Positions 18,197 to 26,934 of a DNA stretch of 64,000 nt are shown here, piece after piece. Each line of letters starts with the position of its first letter. Within the stretch, counting starts at the first letter, position 1. The notes under the pieces were generated by a model. The model was not told the DNA's origin and searched no databases. It saw only the letters and a list, made by a program, of their open reading frames with translations. Made by a program: the position numbers and the translations under genes. The DNA is from Bryobacterales bacterium (GTDB taxonomy: Bacteria > Acidobacteriota > Terriglobia > Bryobacterales > UBA6623): NCBI GenBank assembly GCA_028819215.1, contig JAPPMG010000049.1:1-64000 (forward strand), in the 5' to 3' direction.

Positions 18197-18607
18197 CGCG
18201 GGCTTCCAAGGGGCGACGGGCCTGCTTCGGACGACAGCGCCAGCCCGATGGCCGGCGACATCTGCGCCACAGCGCCTCCCCGTGTTGGAGCCTAGCACAC
18301 TCAAGGCAATAATCGACGCGGCTGAAGTAGCGCTCTCCATCAACTCTGCCGACCTCTTCTCCGGAGAGAAGCGATCCCGCATCTCGCCGGCCCGCTACCC
18401 AGTCCAACGCTGACATTTCTGGTTGAACGCCCGCCGGAGCGCAGTGAAGGCGCAGACCCAATGGCTCGCCCGGCGGGACGGCATATTCGGAAACCGTGGC
18501 GCTCAGCAGTGTTGTTTCAGCGTAGCGACGCTAACTCCCCGCCGAAGTTGCACCACGCCATCAAACGGAGAATCTGCCCGTCTGCTCGCCTCAGTTTCCA
18601 GCAGCAA
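18197..18607 (-). other. Intergenic region without a gene
   Basis: About 410 bases between the DUF1592 gene and higA, both on the minus strand. I see no open frame with protein-like content, no RNA gene and no clear terminator. It should hold the promoter of the DUF1592-DUF1552 operon, but no box stands out. Confidence 0.45.
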
Positions 18608-18988
18608 TCAAACAGCCGGGGCCTTCGTGAGGTCGTACTCACGAACCAACACCTCCGCCGGGAGATTCCACTTGCCTGACAAAGCGCGGATCATCGCAAG
18701 GGTCAGGGGGCGACGGCGGTTTAGCACCTCAGAGGCGCGCGGCTGGGATCCAATTAGGGCGGCAAGGTCCCTCTGTTGCAGACCGCGGGCTTCCATGACG
18801 TGTTCGATCGCTGAAATTGGGTCCGGTGCCTCGATTGGCCAGCGCTCGGCCTCGTAAGCTTCGACGAGCGTGACAAGAACCTCAAGCTCATCGCCCTCGG
18901 GCGTGTCTGGGGCAGCGCCCATCAGTAAATCGATCGCAGCCAAGGCCGCGTCGTAGTCCGCGTCGCACTTGATGGGCTTGATCCTCAT
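18608..18988 (-). CDS. higA: HigA-type antitoxin, XRE helix-turn-helix
   Basis: 126 residues. The N-terminal half (MRIKPIKCDADYDAALAAI...EGDELEVLVTLVEAYE) is the HigA extension that wraps the toxin. The C-terminal half has the XRE helix-turn-helix (EHVMEARGLQQRDLAALIGSQPRASEVLNRRRPLTLAM). It neutralises HigB and should repress the operon from the inverted repeat at 19306-19324. It starts 9 bases after higB ends, in the usual toxin-first order. Confidence 0.92.
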   Translation of the reverse strand: MRIKPIKCDADYDAALAAIDLLMGAAPDTPEGDELEVLVTLVEAYEAERWPIEAPDPISAIEHVMEARGLQQRDLAALIGSQPRASEVLNRRRPLTLAMIRALSGKWNLPAEVLVREYDLTKAPAV

Positions 18989-18997
18989 GCTGAACCC

Positions 18998-19291
18998 TCA
19001 GACCCGGGAGGCATCGATTCCGTCATACTGGGCGTGCGTGCCCACGAATCGGACAAATCCGATACGCCTTTCGTAGTCGAAGCGTACGACAAGCCGGTAC
19101 CTGTTACCACCGATATTGAATACGACTCGGTCCTTGCCAACGATGCTTGCATGCCTGTAGTCCGCCTTCACCGAACTAGGTGATGTCCACTCGGCCTTCG
19201 ATGCGACCGCACACCAGGACTTGAGCGGCTGCTCGGCTCGGTGCTCGGTTTCCCAAAACGTGCGCAGAGTTCGCTTCGCGACTATCCGCAC
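18998..19291 (-). CDS. higB: HigB-type mRNA interferase toxin
   Basis: 97 residues, GTG start at 19291. RelE/HigB-fold ribosome-dependent RNase: visible family marks are MRIVAKRTLRTFWE, PLKSWCAVASKAEW, DRVVFNIGGNRYRLVV and the C-terminal FVRFVGTHAQYDGID. It cleaves translated mRNA when free of HigA. Complete and apparently intact, with the antitoxin 9 bases downstream. Confidence 0.92.
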   Translation of the reverse strand: MRIVAKRTLRTFWETEHRAEQPLKSWCAVASKAEWTSPSSVKADYRHASIVGKDRVVFNIGGNRYRLVVRFDYERRIGFVRFVGTHAQYDGIDASRV

Positions 19292-19305
19292 GCCTGCATC
19301 CTAGC

Positions 19306-19324
19306 ATATCCCAGTATGGGATAT
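19306..19324 (-). promoter_or_regulatory. higBA operator (inverted repeat) inside a likely promoter
   Basis: Perfect inverted repeat ATATCCCA-GTA-TGGGATAT, 15 bases upstream of the higB start. On the minus strand it lies between a TTGGCC (-35-like) and a TATGCT (-10-like) box 18 bases apart, so a bound HigA dimer would block RNA polymerase. Seen directly; the binding is inferred from how HigA operators usually work. Confidence 0.65.
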
Positions 19325-19475
19325 TGGGCCAATTGGCCTGCCACCCCGCCCTGTTTCTATGGGGCTCGGCGGAGTCGCCGGATGCAGCAATGGATGCAGG
19401 GCGGGACCACGAGCGAGGCCAAGAAGCCACAACACAAGAGGCGATAATGGGGCAGGCTGGAACTTGCCACCCGCG

Positions 19476-20453
19476 ATGGCGGACTGGGGCCGATCAATCC
19501 TACGCAGGTTACGAACCGTCTGGGCGAGATGCTGGCCAATCTTGCGCTGGTGCTTGCCCGGCACCTTGGCATTGGTGCTCGTTTCCGCGTGGGCGGCGTA
19601 CTTGTCCGGTGGCATGGCCGCCGTCGTAGGCTGGCTGGCGCTTGTGACGGCGGGCCAGACCCTTGCCCCGGTCTCGCTCATGGCGCTGCTCGCCCATGCC
19701 TTGCGAAAGCGGCGCTTCAGCCGCCCGATGCAAGTGACGTTCGGACTGGCGGCAGCGGCCTTCTGGCCCGCGCTGTGGGGGTTCGGAATCCTCACCATCA
19801 CGTTCCCTTTCAGCCTGGAGACGTCCTCGCCCTCCGCAACCATCCGCTTGCCCTCTAACGAAGAGCTGCGCGTCGGTTGGGGCGGCGACAGCCTCGACAC
19901 GAACTATCACGCCGCCTACCCAGACCAGCGCTGGGCCTACGACCTGCTGGTAGAACCGGCCGCGCACGGCGACGGGGATCTCGCCGACTACGGCTGCTAC
20001 GGGACTCCGGTCGTCGCGCCGGCTGCGGCGACCGTGGTGATGGCAGTAGACGGCCTGCCGGATCACGTACCGGGCAAGGCGAGCATGGACATCAAGAACC
20101 CGGCCGGAAATTCAGTAGCGCTCGAGCTCAATACCGGCACCTACCTGCTGATCGCGCACCTGCAACAGGGGAGTGTGCTCGTGAAGCGCGGCGACCAAGT
20201 CGAAGAGGGACAGCCCATCGGAGCCTGCGGCAACTCGGGCAATACCAGCGAGCCCCACATTCATATCCATCACCAGCGCCAGAATCCCCGAGGCCGCCCG
20301 CTCAACTTTTCCGAAGGCCTGCCGCTGTACTTTCGGGATCACGACGGGCCGCCGATGCCAGAAGGCGGATTGGAATTCCGGGACGACGAGATCGTGCTGA
20401 CCGGAGCGAGGGTCCGCCATGTAGGGCGGCCGCCGGAGCCGGCCGCGCCATAG
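19476..20453 (+). CDS. Membrane-anchored M23-family metallopeptidase
   Basis: About 325 residues from ATG 19476; upstream in-frame starts back to 19359 are less likely. Three hydrophobic segments (about residues 20-90 and 100-120) precede an extracytoplasmic LytM/M23 domain. Domain marks: DQRWAYDLL, YGCYGTPVVAPAAATVV, GNSVALELNTGTYLLIAHLQQGS, and EPHIHIHHQ, whose HxH supplies zinc ligands. M23 enzymes cut peptidoglycan cross-links or protein glycine bonds. This membrane-linked branch (YCxG...VVAP...GNSGN.SEPH) is known from many bacteria with no firm role. It stands alone and faces away from higBA. Confidence 0.85.
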   Translation: MADWGRSILRRLRTVWARCWPILRWCLPGTLALVLVSAWAAYLSGGMAAVVGWLALVTAGQTLAPVSLMALLAHALRKRRFSRPMQVTFGLAAAAFWPALWGFGILTITFPFSLETSSPSATIRLPSNEELRVGWGGDSLDTNYHAAYPDQRWAYDLLVEPAAHGDGDLADYGCYGTPVVAPAAATVVMAVDGLPDHVPGKASMDIKNPAGNSVALELNTGTYLLIAHLQQGSVLVKRGDQVEEGQPIGACGNSGNTSEPHIHIHHQRQNPRGRPLNFSEGLPLYFRDHDGPPMPEGGLEFRDDEIVLTGARVRHVGRPPEPAAP

Positions 20454-20692
20454 CGATGCCTCATGTTGCAAGTTCTCAGCGGTGGGCTTCGCGACCACGG
20501 CTGCGAATAAGGCGATTAGGCTCCAGATGTAAACTCTGAGCAAATGGCCGCTTGGATTGGATGCATAAGGGAACCAATGTGGTCTAACTGTGAGGAAGGG
20601 CTTGATAGCGTATGCTTCACATGCTGTTGCGCAGCGAGCCGCCCGGCACATGTTCAGTCCATGGCCATGCTGGACTCGATGGAGTTGGCAGC

Positions 20693-22147
20693 ATGGCGGC
20701 GGCCCTTAGGTGTCTCGTCACGCTTTGCTCTGCCCTGCTCTTAGCCGGATCCTTGCTCCCTGTCGGCTTAGCATCTCTCTGGGCGGAGCAAGCTGAACCA
20801 AGCTTGGTCGCGGCGCAAGCTCCCCGACGTGACGAGGGTATCGACAGACGGTCGCGGCGCGGACGTGCCGTCGAGGATGAATTTCGGACCCAGACGCCTC
20901 GTCGCCTGTATGACATCGTCCTTGGCAACCCGACGGGCGACTCTGTAACGGCGAGCATCCTCGCGTATTCGCCTATTGAGGGCTACTTTGAGTACGGCCT
21001 TCGCCGAGGTGCCTACAGTGGCCGGTCGGACCTGGTGCGACTCGAGTCTGGACAGCCCGCGGAAGTGCTGCTCGGCGGTCTCGCTCAGAACTCCCAGTAC
21101 TTCTACCGCTGGGTCACCACGTCCGGGCCGGCGGATACGGTCGAGCCGTCGGACGAGTTCCACTTCCGAACGGGTCGAGCGCCGGGCGACGCCTTCGTGT
21201 TCACCGTGCAAGCCGACTCCCACCTCGATGGGCGGACGAACACGAGCTTGTACGAGGCGTCCCTACGCAATGCTATGGCGGCGGAGCCGGACTTTCATGT
21301 CGACCTCGGCGACACGTTCATGACGGACAAGCGTTCAGACTACCGGGACGCCCTGCCGCAGTACCTTGCCCAACGCTATTACTTCGGCTTGATCGGAGCC
21401 GTGGCGCCTGTGTTCCTCGTGTCGGGCAATCACGATGGCGAAGGCGCCAGGAGACGCGAGATGAGGAGCTGGGCCCGCGAGCAACGCGACGCCTACTTCG
21501 CAACACCGTCAGACGGCGTGCCGGAACGGGGGAACTACTACGCGTGGGACTGGGGAGATGCGTTGTTCGTCACGTTGGATCCGTTCTGGGAGACCGGGCG
21601 CAGCAGGAACCGGCAAGACTACTGGAGCCGAACGCTGGGCGAGGATCAGTTCCGCTGGCTGGCCCAGACGCTGCGCTCGAGCAACGCCAAGTTCAAGTTC
21701 GTTTTCATACACCATTTGGTCGGCGGCGTGAACCAAGCGGCGCGGGGAGGTATCGACGCCGCACGCTTGTTCGAGTGGGGAGGGCGAGGCCTCGACGGGA
21801 CCTACCAGTTCGACGAGCGTCGTCCAGGCTGGGGCCAGCCGATTCACCAGTTGATTGTGGAGACGGGCGTCACTGTCGTGTTCCATGGTCACGATCATAT
21901 GTTCGCCAAGGAAGACCTCGATGGCGTCGTGTATCTGCTGGTTCCGCAGCCAGGACTGGATCGCGATGGACCGCCGCGCGATGGGGCGATTCACTACACC
22001 AGCGGTGATGTCGTCGGGGGGCCGGGGCACGTGCGCGTGACCGTCTCCCCAGAGACAGCATTCGTCGAACTCGTTCAGAGCCGCATCGCAGGACGCGCGG
22101 ATGAGAACGGGCGGACAGCCTACTCGTTCCGAGCGCGCTCCCGGTGA
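20693..22147 (+). CDS. Secreted metallophosphoesterase with N-terminal fibronectin-like domain
   Basis: About 484 residues from ATG 20693, preceded by GGAG with 8 bases spacing. Signal peptide within residues 1-32. An N-terminal beta-sandwich (LGNPTGDSVTASILAY...YFYRWVTTSGPADT) resembles the purple-acid-phosphatase Fn3 domain. The calcineurin-like core shows VQADSHLDG, DLGDTF, VSGNHDGEG, FIHHLVGG and VVFHGHDHMF, giving the usual two-metal site. It probably releases phosphate from organic phosphoesters outside the cell. It heads a tight operon with the sulfatase 14 bases downstream. Confidence 0.88.
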   Translation: MAAALRCLVTLCSALLLAGSLLPVGLASLWAEQAEPSLVAAQAPRRDEGIDRRSRRGRAVEDEFRTQTPRRLYDIVLGNPTGDSVTASILAYSPIEGYFEYGLRRGAYSGRSDLVRLESGQPAEVLLGGLAQNSQYFYRWVTTSGPADTVEPSDEFHFRTGRAPGDAFVFTVQADSHLDGRTNTSLYEASLRNAMAAEPDFHVDLGDTFMTDKRSDYRDALPQYLAQRYYFGLIGAVAPVFLVSGNHDGEGARRREMRSWAREQRDAYFATPSDGVPERGNYYAWDWGDALFVTLDPFWETGRSRNRQDYWSRTLGEDQFRWLAQTLRSSNAKFKFVFIHHLVGGVNQAARGGIDAARLFEWGGRGLDGTYQFDERRPGWGQPIHQLIVETGVTVVFHGHDHMFAKEDLDGVVYLLVPQPGLDRDGPPRDGAIHYTSGDVVGGPGHVRVTVSPETAFVELVQSRIAGRADENGRTAYSFRARSR

Positions 22148-22161
22148 TTAGGAGAATCCTG

Positions 22162-23550
22162 ATGGAAATGCGACTTGTGCTGTTCTTGGCCATCGCCGTT
22201 TCGACCGGCTCCGCCGCACCGCCTAATTTCGTCTTCATCTTCTCCGACGATCAAGCATGGAACGGCCTGTCGAAGCGGATGATCCGGAACCTGCCTGAAT
22301 CGGGCAGCGACTATCACCTGACGCCGAACATTGACAGCTTGGGCATCGAGGGAATGACGTTTTCGCGCGCCTACGCGGCAGCGCCGAAGTGTGAGCCGTC
22401 TAGGTACGCGATCACGTTCGGCATGACGACCACAAGCTTGAACGCACCTGACAAGCGCACGGCCGTGAACCTGCGCGCTGACTCCCGCCACTCGCTCGCC
22501 AACGCGCTGAAGGAAGCGAACTCCTCCTACCGAGCAGCGACCTTCGGCAAGTGGCAACTCGCTCGGTCACAGCGTGAACTGGGGTTCGACAGGGATGATG
22601 GCAAGATCACCCAGAATCAGGATGGCCAGCCCGCCGATCCCCGAAATCCAAAGCGCATGTTCGAACTGACGGACAAGGGCAACCGATTCATGGAAGACAG
22701 CGTTGCGGCCGGCCATCCCTTTTACCTACAGCTGTGGCATTACGCTGTGCACGGCCCCAACCAGTCGCTTCCCGAGAGCCTCGACCAGTGGCGGGCTCGG
22801 CCGCCCGGACGACTGCACCGCGACCCGACTCGAGCCGCCATGGCCGCCGACTTCGACCGCGCTGTCGGCATGACCCTGGCTAAAATCGACGAACTCGGCA
22901 TCAGGGACAGTACATACGTCTTCTATATGTCCGACAACGGCGGACCCACGCGCTACCTGCGTGGAGGCAAGACGAACGTGACAGAGGGTGGGCTGCGAGT
23001 GCCCCTCATGGTGCGCGGGCCGGGAATCAAGGCGGACGCTTACTGTGACACCCCGGTCGTAGCGTATGACCTGCTGCCGACGATCCTTGATCTTGCCGAT
23101 GCGGGCGTCGCTCCACCCCCAAGGATCGAAGGAGGAAGCTGGAAGCCATTGCTCCTCAGCGGCTGCGCGGAGGACGTCGCACGCGCGAAAGACCCGATGG
23201 TGTTCTTCTTCGCGGAAGCCCGTGGCCGCGATGCGGGTCCTCAGGCGGCGATCATGTCCGGCAAGTTCAAGCTGTTCTATTCGTGGGGTCAGGCAAGCGC
23301 TGCCTCGCTCTACGATGTGAGCACGGACATCCGGGAGACGCGGGATATCGCGGCGGAGCACCCCGGCCTGGCCGCCGATCTGCAGCGCCAACTGATGGAC
23401 CACCTCCGGGATGGGCTAGGAGCGGCGACCTTGGCTAGGATCGAGACTGGGGAGGCCGCTACCACTCCGGCCCGCCGAGGCCGCGCTCGGACTCGTCCGA
23501 GGCAGAGGCCCGCTCGTCGCGATCGATCCCCAGCGCCCAGCCCGCAATGA
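22162..23550 (+). CDS. Secreted type I sulfatase
   Basis: About 462 residues from ATG 22162, chosen because TAGGAG lies 8-13 bases upstream; a GTG at 22144 would overlap the previous stop. Signal peptide to about residue 19. The formylglycine signature CEPSR is at 77-81 (Cys77 is converted by a maturase), with the calcium-site FSDDQAW near residue 29 and YMSDNGGPTRY later. Substrates of this branch are usually sulfated sugars. The C-terminus is an unusual basic, Pro/Arg-rich tail (about the last 28 residues) with no domain. It overlaps the YHYH gene by four bases (ATGA). Confidence 0.9.
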   Translation: MEMRLVLFLAIAVSTGSAAPPNFVFIFSDDQAWNGLSKRMIRNLPESGSDYHLTPNIDSLGIEGMTFSRAYAAAPKCEPSRYAITFGMTTTSLNAPDKRTAVNLRADSRHSLANALKEANSSYRAATFGKWQLARSQRELGFDRDDGKITQNQDGQPADPRNPKRMFELTDKGNRFMEDSVAAGHPFYLQLWHYAVHGPNQSLPESLDQWRARPPGRLHRDPTRAAMAADFDRAVGMTLAKIDELGIRDSTYVFYMSDNGGPTRYLRGGKTNVTEGGLRVPLMVRGPGIKADAYCDTPVVAYDLLPTILDLADAGVAPPPRIEGGSWKPLLLSGCAEDVARAKDPMVFFFAEARGRDAGPQAAIMSGKFKLFYSWGQASAASLYDVSTDIRETRDIAAEHPGLAADLQRQLMDHLRDGLGAATLARIETGEAATTPARRGRARTRPRQRPARRDRSPAPSPQ

Positions 23551-24539
23551 ACCGGACCACGATCGCCGCGCTTTTCGCGCTCGCCCTGATAGTGGCGGGT
23601 GCAGCAGAGCGGCGCTCGGACGGATTCGACTTCGATCCGGAATTCGTAGCGCAATCGTTCCAGGGTTTTTCGGATGACGTGAGCGTGCGTTGGGACGACG
23701 ACTACTTCTACGTCGAGTCGAATGCCATGCCTCGCCACGAAATGATGGTCGGGATTCGGTCTTGGAACCGCCAAGTCCCGCTGCCCCAGCCATATTTCGG
23801 AGACAACGCGTTCCGGTTGCCGCTACGCCCTCGTTTTGCCGAGAAGCCGGTTTCCGCAAGGCACACGCTTTTTCGCGGAGCGATCGCCGTTGCAGCCAAC
23901 GGTGTGCCCATCTTCAATCCGATCAAGCAGGACGGTCGCACGGATACGTATCTTGCGGGCGAACTAGACGAGTTCGGGGGCCATGCGGGGCGGGCCGACG
24001 ACTACCACTACCATGTAGCCCCAGTGCATCTGGCCGACCGAATCGGCGGGGACTCGCCCATCGCATGGGCCCTCGACGGATTTCCGATCTTCGGATACGA
24101 CGAGCCCGACGGTTCGGCACCGCAGGGTCTGGACTGGTTGAACGGCCACTCTCTGCCGGGCGGCCCATATCACTACCACGCGACCCACGACTACCCTCGC
24201 GTCAACGGCGGCTTCCGTGGAGAGGTCGAATTGCGGAACGGAGAAGTCGCGATCCAACCGCGAGCGCGCGGCGTACGACCGTTCACGAGGCCGCTTCGGG
24301 GGGCCACCGTGACTGGCTTCGAGATCCGCTCCGAGCGCTCCTATCACCTGGAATTCGAACTCGGCGGGCAGAGCCATAGCATCACCTATGCACTGCTTCC
24401 CGAAGGAGGCGCTGAGTTTGTCTTTACGGACGGAGCTGGCAGGAGCCATACCGAAGCGTATTCCGCACGCAGACCCCGAATTGGCGGGGCAACAAGTACG
24501 CGCCAGCGTCGGAAGCGAAGACCAGAAAGGCGGGATTGA
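23547..24539 (+). CDS. Secreted YHYH-domain protein
   Basis: 330 residues with a signal peptide (1-20). The diagnostic YHYH motif occurs at 153-156 and 208-211, with the linking stretch WALDGFPIFGYDEPDG typical of the YHYH domain. The histidine pairs look like a metal site. No activity has been established to my knowledge. It is translationally coupled to the sulfatase (ATGA overlap), which suggests it works with that operon. The last 20 residues are very Arg-rich, as in the sulfatase tail. Confidence 0.85.
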   Translation: MNRTTIAALFALALIVAGAAERRSDGFDFDPEFVAQSFQGFSDDVSVRWDDDYFYVESNAMPRHEMMVGIRSWNRQVPLPQPYFGDNAFRLPLRPRFAEKPVSARHTLFRGAIAVAANGVPIFNPIKQDGRTDTYLAGELDEFGGHAGRADDYHYHVAPVHLADRIGGDSPIAWALDGFPIFGYDEPDGSAPQGLDWLNGHSLPGGPYHYHATHDYPRVNGGFRGEVELRNGEVAIQPRARGVRPFTRPLRGATVTGFEIRSERSYHLEFELGGQSHSITYALLPEGGAEFVFTDGAGRSHTEAYSARRPRIGGATSTRQRRKRRPERRD

Positions 24540-24723
24540 ACATCCCTGGGGCGGACCTGGCAATGATTCAAAGCGCTCCCCTCCCGCGTCTCGCGTTCGT
24601 GCGATGACGCAAGATGAGCGGTTCTCGCAAGTCTGGCGAACCGGTCCGACGCTCTCCGCCTGGTGGCCGGAAGCTCGCCAAAGAGACGCGCTGACACACC
24701 CGCTGCCGCGCTCAGCCAATCAA

Positions 24724-25149
24724 TTAGAAATGAGCAACGGAGCCTAGCACCCCAAGGAGTGCGGCGACGCATACCCAAGGCGTCGCCCATGTCGCTTCGT
24801 CCCTGCCCCAGCGAGAGATCAGCGTTGCGGTGACGCGCCGCTTCGCCAGCAGGCCCAAGGCTTGGGATGCCAACAGATAGCAAGCCATGATCTCGTTCGC
24901 CCGATACCAAGCTTCCGGCGAACCCATGGATCGGGGCGTGCGGAAGCCGTAGTACGGGTTCGGCGGCACCCATCCGAACAGCAGCGGCAGCGCAGTGGCC
25001 GCAATGATCGCCGCTACCATCTCGGCCCGGTACTTCTCCCACACCAAGCACAGAAAAGCCGCTCCGAATCCGGCTGGCACGGCCAACCTAAGCACGCGAC
25101 ATGACCCGCCAGCCGTCCCAGTGCGCGGGCGCGAGCCCGGCTTCATCAA
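24724..25149 (-). CDS. SdpI-family small membrane protein
   Basis: About 141 residues with three hydrophobic segments. The family signature GWVPPNPYYGFRTPRSMGSPEAWYRANE is that of the SdpI/YfhL domain, known from the Bacillus immunity protein SdpI but widespread in bacteria with no sporulation toxin. Role here unknown. The N-terminal 20 residues are basic and may belong to a longer-than-real start. Confidence 0.68.
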   Translation of the reverse strand: MMKPGSRPRTGTAGGSCRVLRLAVPAGFGAAFLCLVWEKYRAEMVAAIIAATALPLLFGWVPPNPYYGFRTPRSMGSPEAWYRANEIMACYLLASQALGLLAKRRVTATLISRWGRDEATWATPWVCVAALLGVLGSVAHF

Positions 25150-25190
25150 ATCGACGCGGCGTCGAATCGCAGCGCTGCGGACGGATTCGG

Positions 25191-25895
25191 TCAGCGGGCC
25201 AGCAGGCGGTCGGCCAGTTCATTGAAGTCCCGGACCTCGAAGTCCGGCAGCAACGGCGAATCCTCGTAGGGCAGTCCGTAACGGTTGACGTAAGCGCCGC
25301 AGTAGCCGCACGCCCTCGCCCCCAAGATGTCGAACGCATGTGCCGCCACCATCATGATCTCCCCCGGCTCGCACTGCAGCTCGCCCGCGGCCATCCGGTA
25401 CACCGAAGGATGCGGCTTGAAACGCCCGACACGGTCTACCGACAGGCTGCGGTCGAATTTCGCTTCCACGTTGTTGGCCGCCAGGTGCTCGACCAAGCCG
25501 CGGTCACCGTTGGACAGCGCCACCAGACGATAGCGCTCTCCCAGCCGCAACAAACCCGCCTGCGCGTCGTCGAATGGACGCAGGCGCTCGAACACCTGCA
25601 GCAAGTCACTTACCGCGTCCGCCGTATACGCCACGCGGTGGCGCTTGAGCGTGTGCTGCAGGGCTCGGCGGGCGGAGTCGAGGTAGCCTCTGTGCCCCAA
25701 CATCAAGATGGTGTCCTGATGCTGCTCGAGCCGCTGGCGCGTGCGCCAGTCAGCCCAGACCGCCGATGCGTCGGCCTCCGCTCCGGCCGCAGCCAAGAAA
25801 TCGCGCACTGCCGGAACAATCGAGCCAGACAAGTCCAGCACAGTGCCGAACATGTCGAAAGTCAGGGTGCTGACGCGCTCGAGCGACGGTTGCAT
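25191..25895 (-). CDS. Type II haloacid dehalogenase (HAD superfamily)
   Basis: 234 residues. HAD motifs in order: motif I TFDMFGTVLD (nucleophile Asp), motif II VALSNGDRG, motif III RFKPHPSVY (Lys) and the C-terminal AHAFDILGARACGYCGAYVNR. This pattern is the (S)-2-haloacid dehalogenase type, which hydrolyses C-halogen bonds of 2-haloalkanoates. Many members are promiscuous, so the substrate is uncertain. It starts 30 bases after the MerR-TPR gene ends, likely one transcript. Confidence 0.88.
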   Translation of the reverse strand: MQPSLERVSTLTFDMFGTVLDLSGSIVPAVRDFLAAAGAEADASAVWADWRTRQRLEQHQDTILMLGHRGYLDSARRALQHTLKRHRVAYTADAVSDLLQVFERLRPFDDAQAGLLRLGERYRLVALSNGDRGLVEHLAANNVEAKFDRSLSVDRVGRFKPHPSVYRMAAGELQCEPGEIMMVAAHAFDILGARACGYCGAYVNRYGLPYEDSPLLPDFEVRDFNELADRLLAR

Positions 25896-25925
25896 GAATC
25901 CCCGATCGTACCGAATGGCGGGCGG

Positions 25926-26873
25926 CTATTCCTGCGCACCGTCGAACGGCTTGCGGAACGTGGTCCCGACGGGCTGGGGGCCGTCCTTGTCGGGTTCGCG
26001 CAGTTGTCGCAATTTGAGGCGCGCGATCTTCGCCCAGGGGCTGGACGAATCGAACTGGAGGTAGGCGCTCCAGTGCCTGGCCGCTTCAGCCAAGCGCTCG
26101 AGGCGCTCTTCCACCAGCGCGAGGTTATAGTGCGCGTCGGCATAGTCGGGGCAGTAGCGCAGGGCGTCGGAGTAGTGCTGAACGGCTTCTTCCAGCCTGC
26201 CCGAGGCATCGCAGACATTCGCTAGGTTGTAGTGCGCCAAGGCATAGTTCGGGTACAGCCGCAGCGCGTCGCGGTAGTGTTGTTCGGCCTGGGCGGTCTC
26301 GCCCTGTCGGAATTGCAGCGTGCCGAGATTCACCAATGCGCCGGCCGCCGCAGGATCGCGCTCGAGCACCTTGCGATAGAGGCCGACGAGCTCCGGCACA
26401 GGCGCGCCGCTGGTCTCCAGCTCAAGGGCGCGCTGGAACAGCTCTTCGCCGTCCAATGCAGGCTCGGCAGACTGCGTGGGGCGGCTCTGAATTTCAACGA
26501 CGGACGCCTGGCGCAACTGCTCGACATCGAACTTGAGCAGCAACTGGCCAGTCAGCGCCTCGATCTTCTCGCCCGGCAGCTCCAACGCGATGCGGCGGCC
26601 GTACAAGACGATCTTGAGCTCGCTTAGCGGTTCGCGAACGGAGGCGAGACGGTGTCGCAAATTCTGGAGCGCCTGCTGGATGCGCTTTGTCGGGATGCGC
26701 TCGGCGCGCAGCCCCTGCAGCGTCCTGAGCGAGATCAGATCCGCGAAGCTATAGCTCTCCTTGACCTCGGTCAGCCCGGCACGCTCCCACGCGCGCAACC
26801 GGTTCTCGTTAATCCCCAGGATCCGCCGAATGCCAGACCGCGTATAGCACTCCGAAGCCTTGTCAGACTTCAC
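25926..26873 (-). CDS. MerR-type DNA-binding protein with TPR repeats
   Basis: 315 residues. N-terminal MerR-like winged helix (about 8-75: YTRSGIRRILGINENRLRAWERAGL...YSFADLISLRTLQGLR). A linker follows, then at least three TPR units from about residue 165 (GALVNLGTLQFRQGETAQAEQHYRDALRLYPN, ALAHYNLANVCDASGRLEEAVQHY, ADAHYNLALVEERLERLAEAARHW). The TPR part probably receives a protein signal. This architecture recurs in Acidobacteriota by my recollection. No target is evident; the HAD gene follows directly. Confidence 0.85.
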   Translation of the reverse strand: MKSDKASECYTRSGIRRILGINENRLRAWERAGLTEVKESYSFADLISLRTLQGLRAERIPTKRIQQALQNLRHRLASVREPLSELKIVLYGRRIALELPGEKIEALTGQLLLKFDVEQLRQASVVEIQSRPTQSAEPALDGEELFQRALELETSGAPVPELVGLYRKVLERDPAAAGALVNLGTLQFRQGETAQAEQHYRDALRLYPNYALAHYNLANVCDASGRLEEAVQHYSDALRYCPDYADAHYNLALVEERLERLAEAARHWSAYLQFDSSSPWAKIARLKLRQLREPDKDGPQPVGTTFRKPFDGAQE

Positions 26874-26934
26874 GCTGCGAGTATAACGCAGCGCGGCCCT
26901 GCTCCCGATATCCGGGGAGGCGCATCCAGAACGG

